Assembly: GCF_910592395.1 (NCBI RefSeq)
Contig: NC_088315.1
Coordinates: 12,900,501-12,964,500, forward strand
DNA length: 64,000 nt
Reading direction: 5' to 3'
From: Lineus longissimus
Lineage: Eukaryota > Nemertea > Pilidiophora > Heteronemertea > Lineidae
The notes below the pieces were generated by a model that saw nothing but the letters and a program-made list of their open reading frames with translations, was not told the DNA's origin and ran no database searches. Position 1 is the first letter of the stretch. The number at the start of each line of letters is the position of its first letter. The translations under genes were made by a program, and so were the position numbers. Shown here piece after piece: positions 11,230 through 25,332 of the stretch.

Positions 11230-13370
11230 GCCAACCGACTTTCATCGCCAGTAGTGTAATATCGCTAGTCGGATGACAACTTATTATCGCAGAATCTCGA
11301 AATTGTGCTCTCAGTTTGTTGAATCAGCCATCTTGACTCTGTATAACCAAAATGAGCGGGATCAGTCGCGACGAGTGCCATCGCCAACCGACTTTCATCG
11401 CCAGTAGTGTAATATCACTAGTCGAATGACAACTTATCATCACAGAATCTCGAAATTGCGGTCTCAGTTTGTCCAATCGGTCATCTCGACTCTGTATAAC
11501 CAAAATGAGCGTGATTAGTCGCAACGAGCACTATCGCCAACCGACTTTCATCGCCAGTAGTGTAATATCGCTAGTCGGATGACAACTTATTATCGCAGAA
11601 TCTCGAAATTGTGCTCTCAGTTTGTTGAATCAGCCATCTTGACTCTGTATAACCAAAATGAGCGGGATCAGTCGCGACGAGTGCCATCGCCAACCGACTT
11701 TCATCGCCAGTAGTGTAATATCGCTAGTCGAATGACAACTTATCATCACAGTGTCTCGAAATTGTGGTCTCAGTTTGTCCAATCGGTCATCTCGACTCTG
11801 TATAACCAAAATGAGCGGGATCATTCGCGACGAGAGCCATCGCCAACCGACTTTCATCGCCAGTAGTGTAATATCGCTAGTCGAATGACAACTTATCATC
11901 ACAGAATCTCGAAATTGCGGTCTCAGTTTGTCCAATCGGTCATCTCGACTCTGTATAACCAAAATGAGCGGGATCATTCGCGACGAGCACCATCGCCAAC
12001 CGACTTTCATCGCCAGTAGTGTAATATCGCTAGTCAAATGACAACTTATCATCACAGAGTCTCGAAATTGTGGTGTCAGTTTGTCCAATCGGTCATCTCG
12101 ACTCTGTATAACCAAAATGAGCGGGATCAGTCGCGACGAGCGCTATCGCCAACCGACTTTCATCGCCAGTAGTGTAATATCGCTAGTCGAATGACAAACT
12201 CATTATCACAGAATCTCAAAATTTCGGTGTCAGTTTGTCCAATTGGTCATCTCAACTCTGTATAACGAAATGAGCGTGATCGGTCGCGACGAGCACCATC
12301 GCCAACCGACTTTCATCGCCAAGTAGTGTAATATCGCTAGTCGAATGACAACTTATCATCACAGAATCTCGAAATTGCGGTCTCAGTTTGTCCAATCAGT
12401 CATCTCGACTCTGTATAACCAAAATGAGCGTGATCGGTCGCGACGAGCACCATCGCCAACCGACTTTCATCGCCAGTAGTGTAATATCGCTAGTCGGATG
12501 ACAACTTATTATCGCAGAATCTCGAAATTGTGCTCTCAGTTTGTTGAATCAGCCATCTTGACTCTGTATAACCAAAATGAGCGTGATCGGTCACGACGAT
12601 CGACATCGCCGACCGACTTTCATCGCCAGTAGTGCAATATCGCTAGTCGAATGACAACTTATCATCACAGAGTCTCGAAATTGTGGTGTCAGTTTGTCCA
12701 ATCGGTCATCTCGACTCTGTATAACCAAAATGAGCGGGATCAGTCGCGACGAGCGCTATCGCCAACCGACTTTCATCGCCAGTAGTGTAATATCGCTAGT
12801 CGAATGACAACTCATCATCACAGAATCTCGAAATTGCGGTGTCAGTTTGTCCAATCGGTCATCTCGACTCTGTATAACCAAAATGAGCGTGATCGGTCGC
12901 GACGAGCACCATCCCCGACCAACTTTCATCGCCAGTAGTGTAATATCGCTATCGAATGGCAACTTATCATCGCAGAATCTTGAAATTGTGGTCTCAGTTT
13001 GTCGAATTCGTCATTTCGGCCCCGTATAACCATAATGAACAAGATCGGTCGCGACGGGCGCCATCGCCAACCGACTTTCATCGCCAGTAGTGCAATATCG
13101 CTATCGAATGACAACTTATCATCGCAGAATCTGGAAATTGTGGTCTCAGTTTGTCGAATTTGGTCATTTTGGCTTAGTATAACTAAAATGAGTGTGATCA
13201 GTCGCGACGAGCGCCATTGCCGACCGACTTTCATCGCCAGTAGTGTATTATCGCTAGTCGAATGACAACTTATCATCACCGACTCTTGAAATTGCGGTCT
13301 CAGTTTGTCCAATCGGTCATCTCGACTCTGGTAACCAAAATGAGCGTGATCGGTCGCGACGAGCACCATC
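11230..13370 (+). repeat. HOR, 2,141-bp unit A, copy 1 (14 monomers)
   Basis: The variant string is repeated at 13371 and again at 17040. It carries the ctatcgccaaccgac / ccatccccgacc monomers near 12750-12915, the marker monomer gccccgtataaccataatg (near 13019) and the aatttggtcatttt monomer (near 13157). Small indels make the offset drift between 2,139 and 2,141 bp, for example caaactcatt at 12195 versus caactcatt later. Confidence 0.85.
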
Positions 13371-16300
13371 GCCAACCGACTTTCATCGCCAGTAGTGTAA
13401 TATCGCTAGTCGGATGAAAACTTATTATCGCAGAATCTCGAAATTGTGCTCTCAGTTTGTTGAATCAGCCATCTTGACTCTGTATAACCAAAATGAGCGG
13501 GATCAGTCGCGACGAGTGCCATCGCCAACCGACTTTCATCGCCAGTAGTGTAATATCACTAGTCGAATGACAACTTATCATCACAGAATCTCGAAATTGC
13601 GGTCTCAGTTTGTCCAATCGGTCATCTCGACTCTGTATAACCAAAATGAGCGTGATTAGTCGCGACGAGCACTATCGCCAACCGACTTTCATCGCCAGTA
13701 GTGTAATATCGCTAGTCGGATGACAACTTATTATCGCAGAATCTCGAAATTGTGCTCTCAGTTTGTTGAATCAGCCATCTTGACTCTGTATAACCAAAAT
13801 GAGCGGGATCAGTCGCGACGAGTGCCATCGCCAACCGACTTTCATCGCCAGTAGTGTAATATCACTAGTCGAATGACAACTTATCATCACAGTGTCTCGA
13901 AATTGTGGTCTCAGTTTGTCCAATCGGTCATCTCGACTCTGTATAACCAAAATGAGCAGGATCATTCGCGACGAGAGCCATCGCCAACCGACTTTCATCG
14001 CCAGTAGTGTAATATCGCTAGTCGAATGACAACTTATCATCACAGAATCTCGAAATTGCGGTCTCAGTTTGTCCAATCGGTCATCTCGACTCTGTATAAC
14101 CAAAATGAGCGGGATCATTCGCGACGAGCACCATCGCCAACCGACTTTCATCGCCAGTAGTGTAATATCGCTAGTCAAATGACAACTTATCATCACAGAG
14201 TCTCGAAATTGTGGTGTCAGTTTGTCCAATCGGTGATCTCGACTCTGTATAACCAAAATGAGCGGGATCAGTCGCGACGAGCGCTATCGCCAACCGACTT
14301 TCATCGCCAGTAGTGTAATATCGCTAGTCGAATGACAACTCATTATCACAGAATCTCAAAATTTCGGTGTCAGTTTGTCCAATTGGTCATCTCAACTCTG
14401 TATAACGAAATGAGCGTGATCGGTCGCGTCGAGCACCATCGCCAACCGACTTTCATCGCCAGTAGTGTAATATCGCTAGTCGAATGACAACTTATCATCA
14501 CAGAATCTCGAAATTGCGGTCTCAGTTTGTCCAATCAGTCATCTCGACTCTGTATAACCAAAATGAGCGTGATCGGTCGCGACGAGCACCATCGCCAACT
14601 GACTTTCATCGCCAGTAGTGTAATATCGCTAGTCGGATGACAACTTATTATCGCAGAATCTCGAAATTGTGCTCTCAGTTTGTTGAATCAGCCATCTTGA
14701 CTCTGTATAACCTAAATGAGCGTGATCGGTCACGACGATCGACATCGCCGACCGACTTTCATCGCCAGTAGTGCAATATCGCTAGTCGAATGACAACTTA
14801 TCATCACAAAGTCTCGAAATTGTGGTGTCAGTTTGTCCAATCGGTCATCTCGACTCTGTATAACCAAAATGAGCGGGATCAGTCGCGACGAGCGCTATCG
14901 CCAACCGACTTTCATCGCCAGTAGTGTAATATCGCTAGTCGAATGACAACTCATCATCACAGAATCTCGAAATTGCGGTGTCAGTTTGTCCAATCGGTCA
15001 TCTCGACTCTGTATAACCAAAATGAGCGTGATCGGTCGCGACGAGCACCATCCCCGACCAACTTTCATCGCCAGTAGTGTAATATCGCTATCGAATGGCA
15101 ACTTATCATCGCAGAATCTTGAAATTGTGGTCTCAGTTTGTCGAATTCGTCATTTCTGCCCCGTATAACCATAATGAACAAGATCGGTCGCGACGGGCGC
15201 CATCGCCAACCGACTTTCATCGCCAGTAGTGCAATATCGCTATCGAATGACAACTTATCATCGCAGAATCTTGAAATTGTGGTCTCAGTTTGTCGAATTT
15301 GGTCATTTTGGTTCAGTATAACTAAAATGAGTGTGATCAGTCGCGACGAGCGCCATCGCCGACCGACTTTCATCGCCAGTAGTGTAATATCGCCAGTCGA
15401 ATGACAACTTATCATCGCAGAATCTCGAAATTGCGGTCTCAGTTTGTCCAATCGGTCATCTCGACTCTGTATAACCAAAATGAGCGTGATCGGTCGCGAC
15501 GAGCACCATCGCCAACCGACTTTCATCGCCAGTAGTGTAATAGCGCTAGTCGGATGACAACTTATTATCGCAGAATCTCGACATTGTGCTCTCAGTTTTT
15601 TGAATCAGCCATCTTGACTCTGTATAACCAAAATGAGCGGGATCAGTCGCGACGAGTGCCATCGCCAACCGACTTTCATCCCCAGTAGTGTAATATCGCT
15701 AGTCGAATGACAACTTATCATCACAGAATCCCGAAATTGTGCTCTCAGTTTGTTGAATCAGCCATCTTGACTCTGTATAACCAAAATGAGCGTGATCGGT
15801 CACGACGATCGCCATCGCCGACCGACTTTCATCGCCAGTAGTGCAATATCGCTATCGAATTACAACTTATCATCGCAGAATCTTGAAATTGTGGTCTCAG
15901 TTTGTCGAAATTGGTCATTTTGGCTCAGTATAACTAAAATGAGTGTGATCAGTCGCGACGAGCGCCATCGCCGACCGACTTTCATCGCCAGTAGTGTATT
16001 ATCGCTAGTCGAATGACAACTTATCATCACCGACTCTTGAAATTGCGGTCTCAGTTTGTCCAATCGGTCATCTCGACTCTGGTAACCAAAATGAGCGTGA
16101 TCGGTCGCGACGAGCACCATCGCCAACCGACTTTCATCGCCAGTAGTGTAATATCGCTAGTCGGATGACAACTTATTATCGCAGAATCTCGAAATTGTGG
16201 TCTCAGTTTGTCCAATCGGTCATCTCGACTCTGTATAACCAAAATGAGCGGGATCATTCGCGACGAGAGCCATCGCCAACCGACTTTCATCGCCAGTAGT

Positions 16301-17039
16301 GTAATATCGCTAGTCGAATGACAATTTATCATCACAGAATCTCGAAATTGCGGTCTCAGTTTGTCCAATCGGTCATCTCGACTCTGTATAACCAAAATGA
16401 GCGTGATCGGTCGCGACGAGCGCCATCGCCAACCGACTTTCATCGCCAGTAGTGTAATATCGCTAGTCGAATGACAACTTATCATCACAGAGTCTCGAAA
16501 TTGTGGTCTCAGTTTGTCCCATCGGTCATCTCGACTCTGTATAACCAAAATAAGCGGGATCATTCGCGACGAGAGCCATCGCCAACCGACTTTCATCGCC
16601 AGTAGTGTAATATTGCTAGTCGAATGACAACTTATCATCACAGAGTCTCGATATTGTGGTCTCAGTTTGTCCAATCGGTCATCTCGACTCTGTATAACCA
16701 AAATGAGCGGGATCAGTCGCGACGAGCACCATCGCGAACCGACTTTCATCGCCAGTAGTGTAATATCGCTAGTGGGATGACAAGTTATTATTGCAGAATC
16801 TCGAAATTGTGCTCTCAGTTTGTTGAATCAGCCATCTTGACTCTGTATAACCAAAATGAGCGGGATCAGTCGCGACGAGCACCATCGCCAACCGACTTTC
16901 ATCGCCAGTAGTGTAATATCACTAGTGGGATGACAAGTTATTATTGCAGAATCTCGAAATTGTGCTCTCAGTTTGTTGAATCAGCCATCTGGACTCTGTA
17001 TAACCAAAATGAACGGGATCAGTCGCGACGAGCGCTATC
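13371..17039 (+). repeat. HOR, 3,669-bp composite unit (A plus about 10 further monomers), copy 1
   Basis: The first ~2.14 kb repeats unit A of 11230-13370. The remaining ~1.53 kb contains a second aatttggtcatttt-type monomer (near 15908) and ends with the segment also found at 10.05-10.48 kb. The whole string recurs 3,669 bp downstream with few differences, such as a C-to-T change in the cagaatcccg motif near 15731. Confidence 0.87.
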
Positions 17040-20000
17040 GCCAACCGACTTTCATCGCCAGTAGTGTAATATCGCTAGTCGGATGACAACTTATTATCGC
17101 AGAATCTCGAAATTGTGCTCTCAGTTTGTTGAATCAGCCATCTTGACTCTGTATAACCAAAATGAGCGGGATCAGTCGCGACGAGTGCCATCGCCAACCG
17201 ACTTTCATCGCCAGTAGTGTAATATCACTAGTCGAATGACAACTTATCATCACAGAATCTCGAAATTGCGGTCTCAGTTTGTCCAATCGGTCATCTCGAC
17301 TCTGTATAACCAAAATGAGCGTGATTAGTCGCGACGAGCACTATCGCCAACCGACTTTCATCGCCAGTAGTGTAATATCGCTAGTCGGATGACAACTTAT
17401 TATCGCAGAATCTCGAAATTGTGCTCTCAGTTTGTTGAATCAGCCATCTTGACTCTGTATAACCAAAATGAGCGGGATCAGTCGCGACGAGTGCCATCGC
17501 CAACCGACTTTCATCGCCAGTAGTGTAATATCACTAGTCGAATGACAACTTATCATCACAGTGTCTCGAAATTGTGGTCTCAGTTTGTCCAATCGGTCAT
17601 CTCGACTCTGTATAACCAAAATGAGCAGGATCATTCGCGACGAGAGCCATCGCCAACCGACTTTCATCGCCAGTAGTGTAATATCGCTAGTCGAATGACA
17701 ACTTATCATCACAGAATCTCGAAATTGCGGTCTCAGTTTGTCCAATCGGTCATCTCGACTCTGTATAACCAAAATGAGCGGGATCATTCGCGACGAGCAC
17801 CATCGCCAACCGACTTTCATCGCCAGTAGTGTAATATCGCTAGTCAAATGACAACTTATCATCACAGAGTCTCGAAATTGTGGTGTCAGTTTGTCCAATC
17901 GGTGATCTCGACTCTGTATAACCAAAATGAGCGGGATCAGTCGCGACGAGCGCTATCGCCAACCGACTTTCATCGCCAGTAGTGTAATATCGCTAGTCGA
18001 ATGACAACTCATTATCACAGAATCTCAAAATTTCGGTGTCAGTTTGTCCAATTGGTCATCTCAACTGTGTATAACGAAATGAGCGTGATCGGTCGCGACG
18101 AGCACCATCGCCAACCGACTTTCATCGCCAGTAGTGTAATATCGCTAGTCGAATGACAACTTATCATCACAGAATCTCGAAATTGCGGTCTCAGTTTGTC
18201 CAATCAGTCATCTCGACTCTGTATAACCAAAATGAGCGTGATCGGTCGCGACGAGCACCATCGCCAACCGACTTTCATCGCCAGTAGTGTAATATCGCTA
18301 GTCGGATGACAACTTATTATCGCAGAATCTCGAAATTGTGCTCTCAGTTTGTTGAATCAGCCATCTTGACTCTGTATAACCAAAATGAGCGTGATCGGTC
18401 ACGACGATCGACATCGCCGACCGACTTTCATCGCCAGTAGTGCAATATCGCTAGTCGAATGACAACTTATCATCACAAAGTCTCGAAATTGTGGTGTCAG
18501 TTTGTCCAATCGGTCATCTCGACTCTGTATAACCAAAATGAGCGGGATCAGTCGCGACGAGCGCTATCGCCAACCGACTTTCATCGCCAGTAGTGTAATA
18601 TCGCTAGTCGAATGACAACTCATCATCACAGAATCACGAAATTGCGGTGTCTGTTTGTCCAATCGGTCATCTCGACTCTGTATAACCAAAATGAGCGTGA
18701 TCGGTCGCGACGAGCACCATCCCCGACCAACTTTCATCGCCAGTAGTGTAATATCGCTATCGAATGGCAACTTATCATCGCAGAATCTTGAAATTGTGGT
18801 CTCAGTTTGTCGAATTCGTCATTTCGGCCCCGTATAACCATAATGAACAAGATCGGTCGCGACGGGCGCCATCGCCAACCGACTTTCATCGCCAGTAGTG
18901 CAATATCGCTATCGAATGACAACTTATCATCGCAGAATCTTGAAATTGTGGTCTCAGTTTGTCGAATTTGGTCATTTTGGTTCAGTATAACTAAAATGAG
19001 TGTGATCAGTCGCGACGAGCGCCATCGCCGACCGACTTTCATCGCCAGTAGTGTAATATCGCCAGTCGAATGACAACTTATCATCGCAGAATCTCGAAAT
19101 TGCGGTCTCAGTTTGTCCAATCGGTCATCTCGACTCTGTATAACCAAAATGAGCGTGATCGGTCGCGACGAGCACCATCGCCAACCGACTTTCATCGCCA
19201 GTAGTGTAATAGCGCTAGTCGGATGACAACTTATTATCGCAGAATCTCGACATTGTGCTCTCAGTTTGTTGAATCAGCCATCTTGACTCTGTATAACCAA
19301 AATGAGCGGGATCAGTCGCGACGAGTGCCATCGCCAACCGACTTTCATCCCCAGTAGTGTAATATCGCTAGTCGAATGACAACTTATCATCACAGAATCT
19401 CGAAATTGTGCTCTCAGTTTGTTGAATCAGCCATCTTGACTCTGTATAACCAAAATGAGCGTGATCGGTCACGACGATCGCCATCGCCGACCGACTTTCA
19501 TCGCCAGTAGTGCAATATCGCTATCGAATTACAACTTATCATCGCAGAATCTTGAAATTGTGGTCTCAGTTTGTCGAAATTGGTCATTTTGGCTCAGTAT
19601 AACTAAAATGAGTGTGATCAGTCGCGACGAGCGCCATCGCCGACCGACTTTCATCGCCAGTAGTGTATTATCGCTAGTCGAATGACAACTTATCATCACA
19701 GACTCTTGAAATTGCGGTCTCAGTTTGTCCAATCGGTCATCTCGACACTGGTAACCAAAATGAGCGTGATCGGTCGCGACGAGCACCATCGCCAACCGAC
19801 TTTCATCGCCAGTAGTGTAATATCGCTAGTCGGATGAAAACTTATTATCGCAGAATCTCGAAATTGTGGTCTCAGTTTGTCCAATCGGTCATCTCAACTC
19901 TGTATAACCAAAATGAGCGGGATCATTCGCGACGAGAGCCATCGCCAACCGACTTTCATCGCCAGTAGTGTAATATCGCTAGTCGAATGACAATTTATCA

Positions 20001-20308
20001 TCACAGAATCTCGAAATTGCGGTCTCAGTTTGTCCAATCGGTCATCTCGACTCTGTATAACCAAAATGAGCGTGATCGGTCGCGACGAGCGCCATCGCCA
20101 ACCGACTTTCATCGCCAGTAGTGTAATATCGCTAGTCGAATGACAACTTATCATCACAGAGTCTCGAAATTGTGGTCTCAGTTTGTCCCATCGGTCATCT
20201 CGACTCTGTATAACCAAAATAAGCGGGATCATTCGCGACGAGAGCCATCGCCAACCGACTTTCATCGCCAGTAGTGTAATATTGCTAGACGAATGACAAC
20301 TTATCATC
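17040..20308 (+). repeat. HOR, 3,669-bp composite unit, copy 2 (3' end missing)
   Basis: It aligns with 13371-16639 at a constant 3,669-bp offset. At about 20309 it departs: copy 1 continues with cagagtctcgatattgtgg while this copy has cagaatctcgaaattgcgg. The terminal ctagtgggatgacaagttat monomers of copy 1 are absent, so the boundary lies within a monomer. Confidence 0.87.
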
Positions 20309-21554
20309 ACAGAATCTCGAAATTGCGGTCTCAGTTTGTCCAATCGGTCATCTCGACCCTGTATAACCAAAATGAGCGTGATTAGTCGCGACGAGCACTA
20401 TCGCCAACCGACTTTCATCGCCAGTAGTGTAATATCGCTAGTCGGATGACAACTTATTATTGCAGAATCTCGAAATTGTGCTCTCAGTTTGTTGAATCAG
20501 CCATTTTGACTCTGTATAACCAAAATGAGCGGGATCAGTCGCGACGAGTGCCATCGCCAACCGACTTTCATCGCCAGTAGTGTAATATCACTAGTCGAAT
20601 GACAACTTATCATCACAGAGTCTCGAAATTGTGGTCTCAGTTTGTCCAATCGGTCATCTCGACTCTGTATAATCAAAATGAGCGGGATCATTCGCGACGA
20701 GAGCCATCGCCAACCGACTTTCATCGCCAGTAGTGTAATATCGCTAGTCGAATGACAACTTATCATCACAGAATCTCGAAATTGCGGTCTCAGTTTGTCC
20801 AATCGGTCATCTCGACTCTGTATAACCAAAATGAGCGTGATCGGTCGCGACGAGCGCCATCGCCAACCGACTTTCATCGCCAGTAGTGTAATATCGCTAG
20901 TCGAATGACAACTTATCATCACAGAATCTCGAAATTGTGCTCTCAGTTTGTTGAATCAGCCATCTTGACACTGTATAACCAAAATGAGCGTGATCGGTCA
21001 CGACGATCGACATCGTCGACCGACTTTCATCGCCAGTAGTGCAATATCGCTAGTCGAATGACAACTTATCATCACAGAGTCTCGAAATTGTGGTGTCAGT
21101 TTGTCCAATCGGTCATCTCGACTCTGTATAACCAAAATGAGCGTGATCGGTCGCGACGAGCACCATCGCCGACCAACTTTCATCGCCAGTAGTGCAATAT
21201 CGCTATCGAATGACAACTTATCATCGCAGAATCTTGAAATTGTGGTCTCAGTTTGTCGAATTTGGTCATTTTGGCTCAGTATAACTAAAATGAGTGTGAT
21301 CAGTCGCGACGAGCGCCATCGCCGACCGACTTTCATCGCCAGTAGTGTAATATCGCTAGTCGAATGACAACTTTTCATTGCAGAATCTCGAAATTGTGGT
21401 CTCAGTTCGTCCAATCGGTCATCTTGACTCTGTATAACCAAAATGAGCAGGATCATTCGCGACGAGAGCCATCGCCAACCGACTTTCATCGCCAGTAGTG
21501 AAATATCGCCAGTTGAATGACAACTTATCATCGCAGAATCTCGAAATTGCGGTC
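20309..21554 (+). repeat. Satellite monomers linking two HOR domains
   Basis: Ordinary 152-154-bp monomers, including one aatttggtcatttt monomer near 21259. The order resembles 11.2-12.0 kb in its first half, then changes to the order used by the following 1,833-bp HOR. No gene or insertion is seen. Confidence 0.8.
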
Positions 21555-23387
21555 TCAGTTTGTCCAATCGGTCATCTCGACTCTGTATAACCAAAATGAG
21601 CGTGATCGGTCGCGACGAGCACCATCGCCAACCGACTTTCATCGCCAGTAGTGTAATATCGCTAGTCGGATGACAACTTATTATCGCAGAATCTCGAAAT
21701 TGTGCTCTCAGTTTGTTGAATCAGCCATCTTGACTCTGTATAACCAAAATGAGCGTGATCGGTCAGGACGATCGACATCGCCGACCGACTTTCATCTCCA
21801 GTAGTGCAATATCGCTAGTCGAATGACAACTTATCATCACAGAGTTCGAAATTGTGGTGTCAGTTTGTCCAATCGGTCATCTCGACTCTGTATAACCAAA
21901 ATGAGCGTGATCGGTGGCGACGAGCACCATCCCCAACCAACTTTCATCGCCAGTAGTGTAATATCGCTATCGAATGGCAACTTATCATCGCAGAATCTTG
22001 AAATTGTGGTCTCAGTTTGTCGAATTCGTCATTTCGGCCCCGTATAACAATAATGAAGAAGATCGGTCGCGACGAGCGCCATCGCCGACCGACTTTCATC
22101 GCCAGTAGTGCAATATCGCTATCGAATGACAACTTATCATTGCAGAATCTCGAAATTGCGGTCTCAGTTTGTCCTATCGGTCATCTCGACTCTGTATAAC
22201 CAAAATGAGCGTGATCGGTCGCGACGAGCACCATCGCCAACCGACTTTCATCGCCAGTAGTGTAATATCGCTAGTCGGATGACAACTTATTATCGCAGAA
22301 TCTCGAAATTGTGCTCTCAGTTTGTTGAATCAGCCATCTTGACTCTGTATAACCAAAATGAGCAGGATCAGTCGCGACGAGTGCCATCGCCAACCGACTT
22401 TCATCGCCAGTAGTGTAATATCACTAGTCGAATGACAACTTATCATCACAGAGTCTCGAAATTGTGGTCTCAGTTTGTCCAATCGGTCATCTCGACTCTG
22501 TATAACCAAAATGAGCGGGATCATTCGCGACGAGAGCCATCGCCAACCGACTTTCATCGCCAGTAGTGTAATATCGCTAGTTGAATGACAACTTATCATC
22601 ACAGAATCTCGAAATTGCGGTCTCAGTTTGTCCAATCGGTCATCTCGACTCTATATAACCAAAATGAGCGTGATCGGTCATGACGAGCACCTTCGCCAAC
22701 CGACTTTCATCGCCAGTAGTGTAATATCGCTAGTCGGATGACAACTTTTTATTGCAGAATCTCGAAATTGTGCTCTCAGTTTGTTGAATCAGCCATCTTG
22801 ACTCTGTATAACCAAAATGAGCGTGATCGGTCACGACGATCGCCATCGCCGACCGACTTTCATCGCCAGTAGTGTAATATCGCTAGTCGAATGACAACTT
22901 ATCATCACTGAATCTCGAAATTGCGGTCTAAGTTTGTCCAATCGGTCATCTTGACTCTATATAACCAAAATGAGCGTGATCGGTCACGACGAGCACCTTC
23001 GCCAACCGACTTTCATCGCCAGTAGTGTAATATCGCTAGTCGGATGACAACTTTTTATTGCAGAATCTCGAAATTGTGCTCTCAGTTTGTTGAATCAGCC
23101 ATCTTGACTCTGTATAACCAAAATGAGCGTAATCGGTCACGACGATCGCCATCGCCGACCGACTTTCATCGCCAGTAGTGCAATATCGCTATCGAATGAC
23201 AACTTATCATCGCAGAATCTTGAAATTGTGGTCTCAGTTTGTCGAATTTGGTCATTTTGGCTTAGTATAACTAAAATGAGTGTGATCAGTCGCGACGAGC
23301 GCCATCGCCGACCGACTTTCATCGCAAGTAGTGTAATTTCGCTAGTCGAATGAAAACTTATCATCACAGACTCTCAAAATTGCAATC
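21555..23387 (+). repeat. HOR, 1,833-bp unit, copy 1 (12 monomers)
   Basis: Rare variants repeat exactly 1,833 bp later: the 2-bp deletion cagagttcgaaattg (near 21840 and 23673), ccatccccaaccaac (near 21930 and 23763), gaccatgaagaagatcg-type marker monomers, and gacaactttttattgcag. Differences include gtaatttcgc near 23331 versus gtaatatcgc. Confidence 0.9.
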
Positions 23388-25220
23388 TCAGTTTGTCCAA
23401 TCGGTCATCTCGACTCTGTATAACCAAAATGAGCGTGATCGGTCGCGACGAGCACCATCGCCAACCGACTTTCATCGCCAGTAGTGTAATATCGCTAGTC
23501 GGATGACAACTTATTATCGCAGAATCTCGAAATTGTGCTCTCAGTTTGTTGAATCAGCCATCTTGACTCTGTATAACCAAAATGAGCGTGATCGGTCAGG
23601 ACGATCGACATCGCCGACCGACTTTCATCTCCAGTAGTGCAATATCGCTAGTCGAATGACAACTTATCATCACAGAGTTCGAAATTGTGGTGTCAGTTTG
23701 TCCAATCGGTCATCTCGACTCTGTATAACCAAAATGAGCGTGATCGGTGGCGACGAGCACCATCCCCAACCAACTTTCATCGCCAGTAGTGTGATATCGC
23801 TATCGAATGGCAACTTATCATCGCAGAATCTTGAAATTGTGGTCTCAGTTTGTCGAATTCGTCATTTCGGCCCCGTATAACCATAATGAAGAAGATCGTT
23901 CGCGACGAGCGCCATCGCCGACCGACTTTCATCGCCAGTAGTGCAATATCGCTATCGAATGACAACTTATCATCGCAGAATCTCGAAATTGCGGTCTCAG
24001 TTTGTCCAATCGGTCATCTCGACTCTGTATAACCAAAATGAGCGTGATCGGTCGCGACGAGCACCATCGCCAACCGACTTTCATCGCCAGTAGTGTAATA
24101 TCGCTAGTCGGATGACAACTTATTATCGCAGAATCTCGAAATTGTGCTCTCAGTTTGTTGAATCAGCCATCTTGACTCTGTATAACCAAAATGAGCAGGA
24201 TCAGTCGCGACGAGTGCCATCGCCAACCGACTTTCATCGCCAGTAGTGTAATATCACTAGTCGAATGACAACTTATCATCACAGAGTCTCGAAATTGTGG
24301 TCTCAGTTTGTCCAATCGGTCATCTCGACTCTGTATAACCAAAATGAGCGGGATCATTCGCGACGAGAGCCATCGCCAACCGACTTTCATCGCCAGTAGT
24401 GTAATATCGCTAGTTGAATGACAACTTATCATCACAGAATCTCGAAATTGCGGTCTCAGTTTGTCCAATCGGTCATCTCGACTCTATATAACCAAAATGA
24501 GCGTGATCGGTCATGACGAGCACCTTCGCCAACCGACTTTCATCGCCAGTAGTGTAATATCGCTAGTCGGATGACAACTTTTTATTGCAGAATCTCGAAA
24601 TTGTGCTCTCAGTTTGTTGAATCAGCCATCTTGACTCTGTATAACCAAAATGAGCGTGATCGGTCACGACGATCGCCATCGCCGACCGACTTTCATCGCC
24701 AGTAGTGTAATATCGCTAGTCGAATGACAACTTATCATCACAGAATCTCGAAATTGCGGTCTAAGTTTGTCCAATCGGTCATCTCGACTCTATATAACCA
24801 AAATGAGCGTGATCGGTCACGACGAGCACCTTCGCCAACCGACTTTCATCGCCAGTAGTGTAATATCGCTAGTCGGATGACAACTTTTTATTGCAGAATC
24901 TCGAAATTGTGCTCTCAGTTTGTTGAATCAGCCATCTTGACTCTGTATAACCAAAATGAGCGTGATCGGTCACGACGATCGCCATCGCCGACCGACTTTC
25001 ATCGCCAGTAGTGCAATATCGCTATCGAATGACAACTTATCATCGCAGAATCTTGAAATTGTTGTCTCAGTTTGTCGAATTTGGTCATTTTGGCTTAGTA
25101 TAACTAAAATGAGTGTGATCAGTCGCGACGAGCGCCATCGCCGACCGACTTTCATCGCCAGTAGTGTAATATCGCTAGTCGAATGAAAACTTATCATCAC
25201 AGACTCTCAAAATTGCAATC
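23388..25220 (+). repeat. HOR, 1,833-bp unit, copy 2
   Basis: Full-length copy of 21555-23387 at a fixed offset. A third copy begins at 25221 but keeps the pattern for only about 200 bp, to roughly 25430, where the series switches to a different HOR. Confidence 0.9.
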
Positions 25221-25332
25221 TCAGTTTGTCCAATCGGTCATCTCGACTCTGTATAACCAAAATGAGCGTGATCGGTCGCGACGAGCACCTTCGCCAACCG
25301 ACTTTTATCGCCAGTAGTGTAATATCGCTAGT

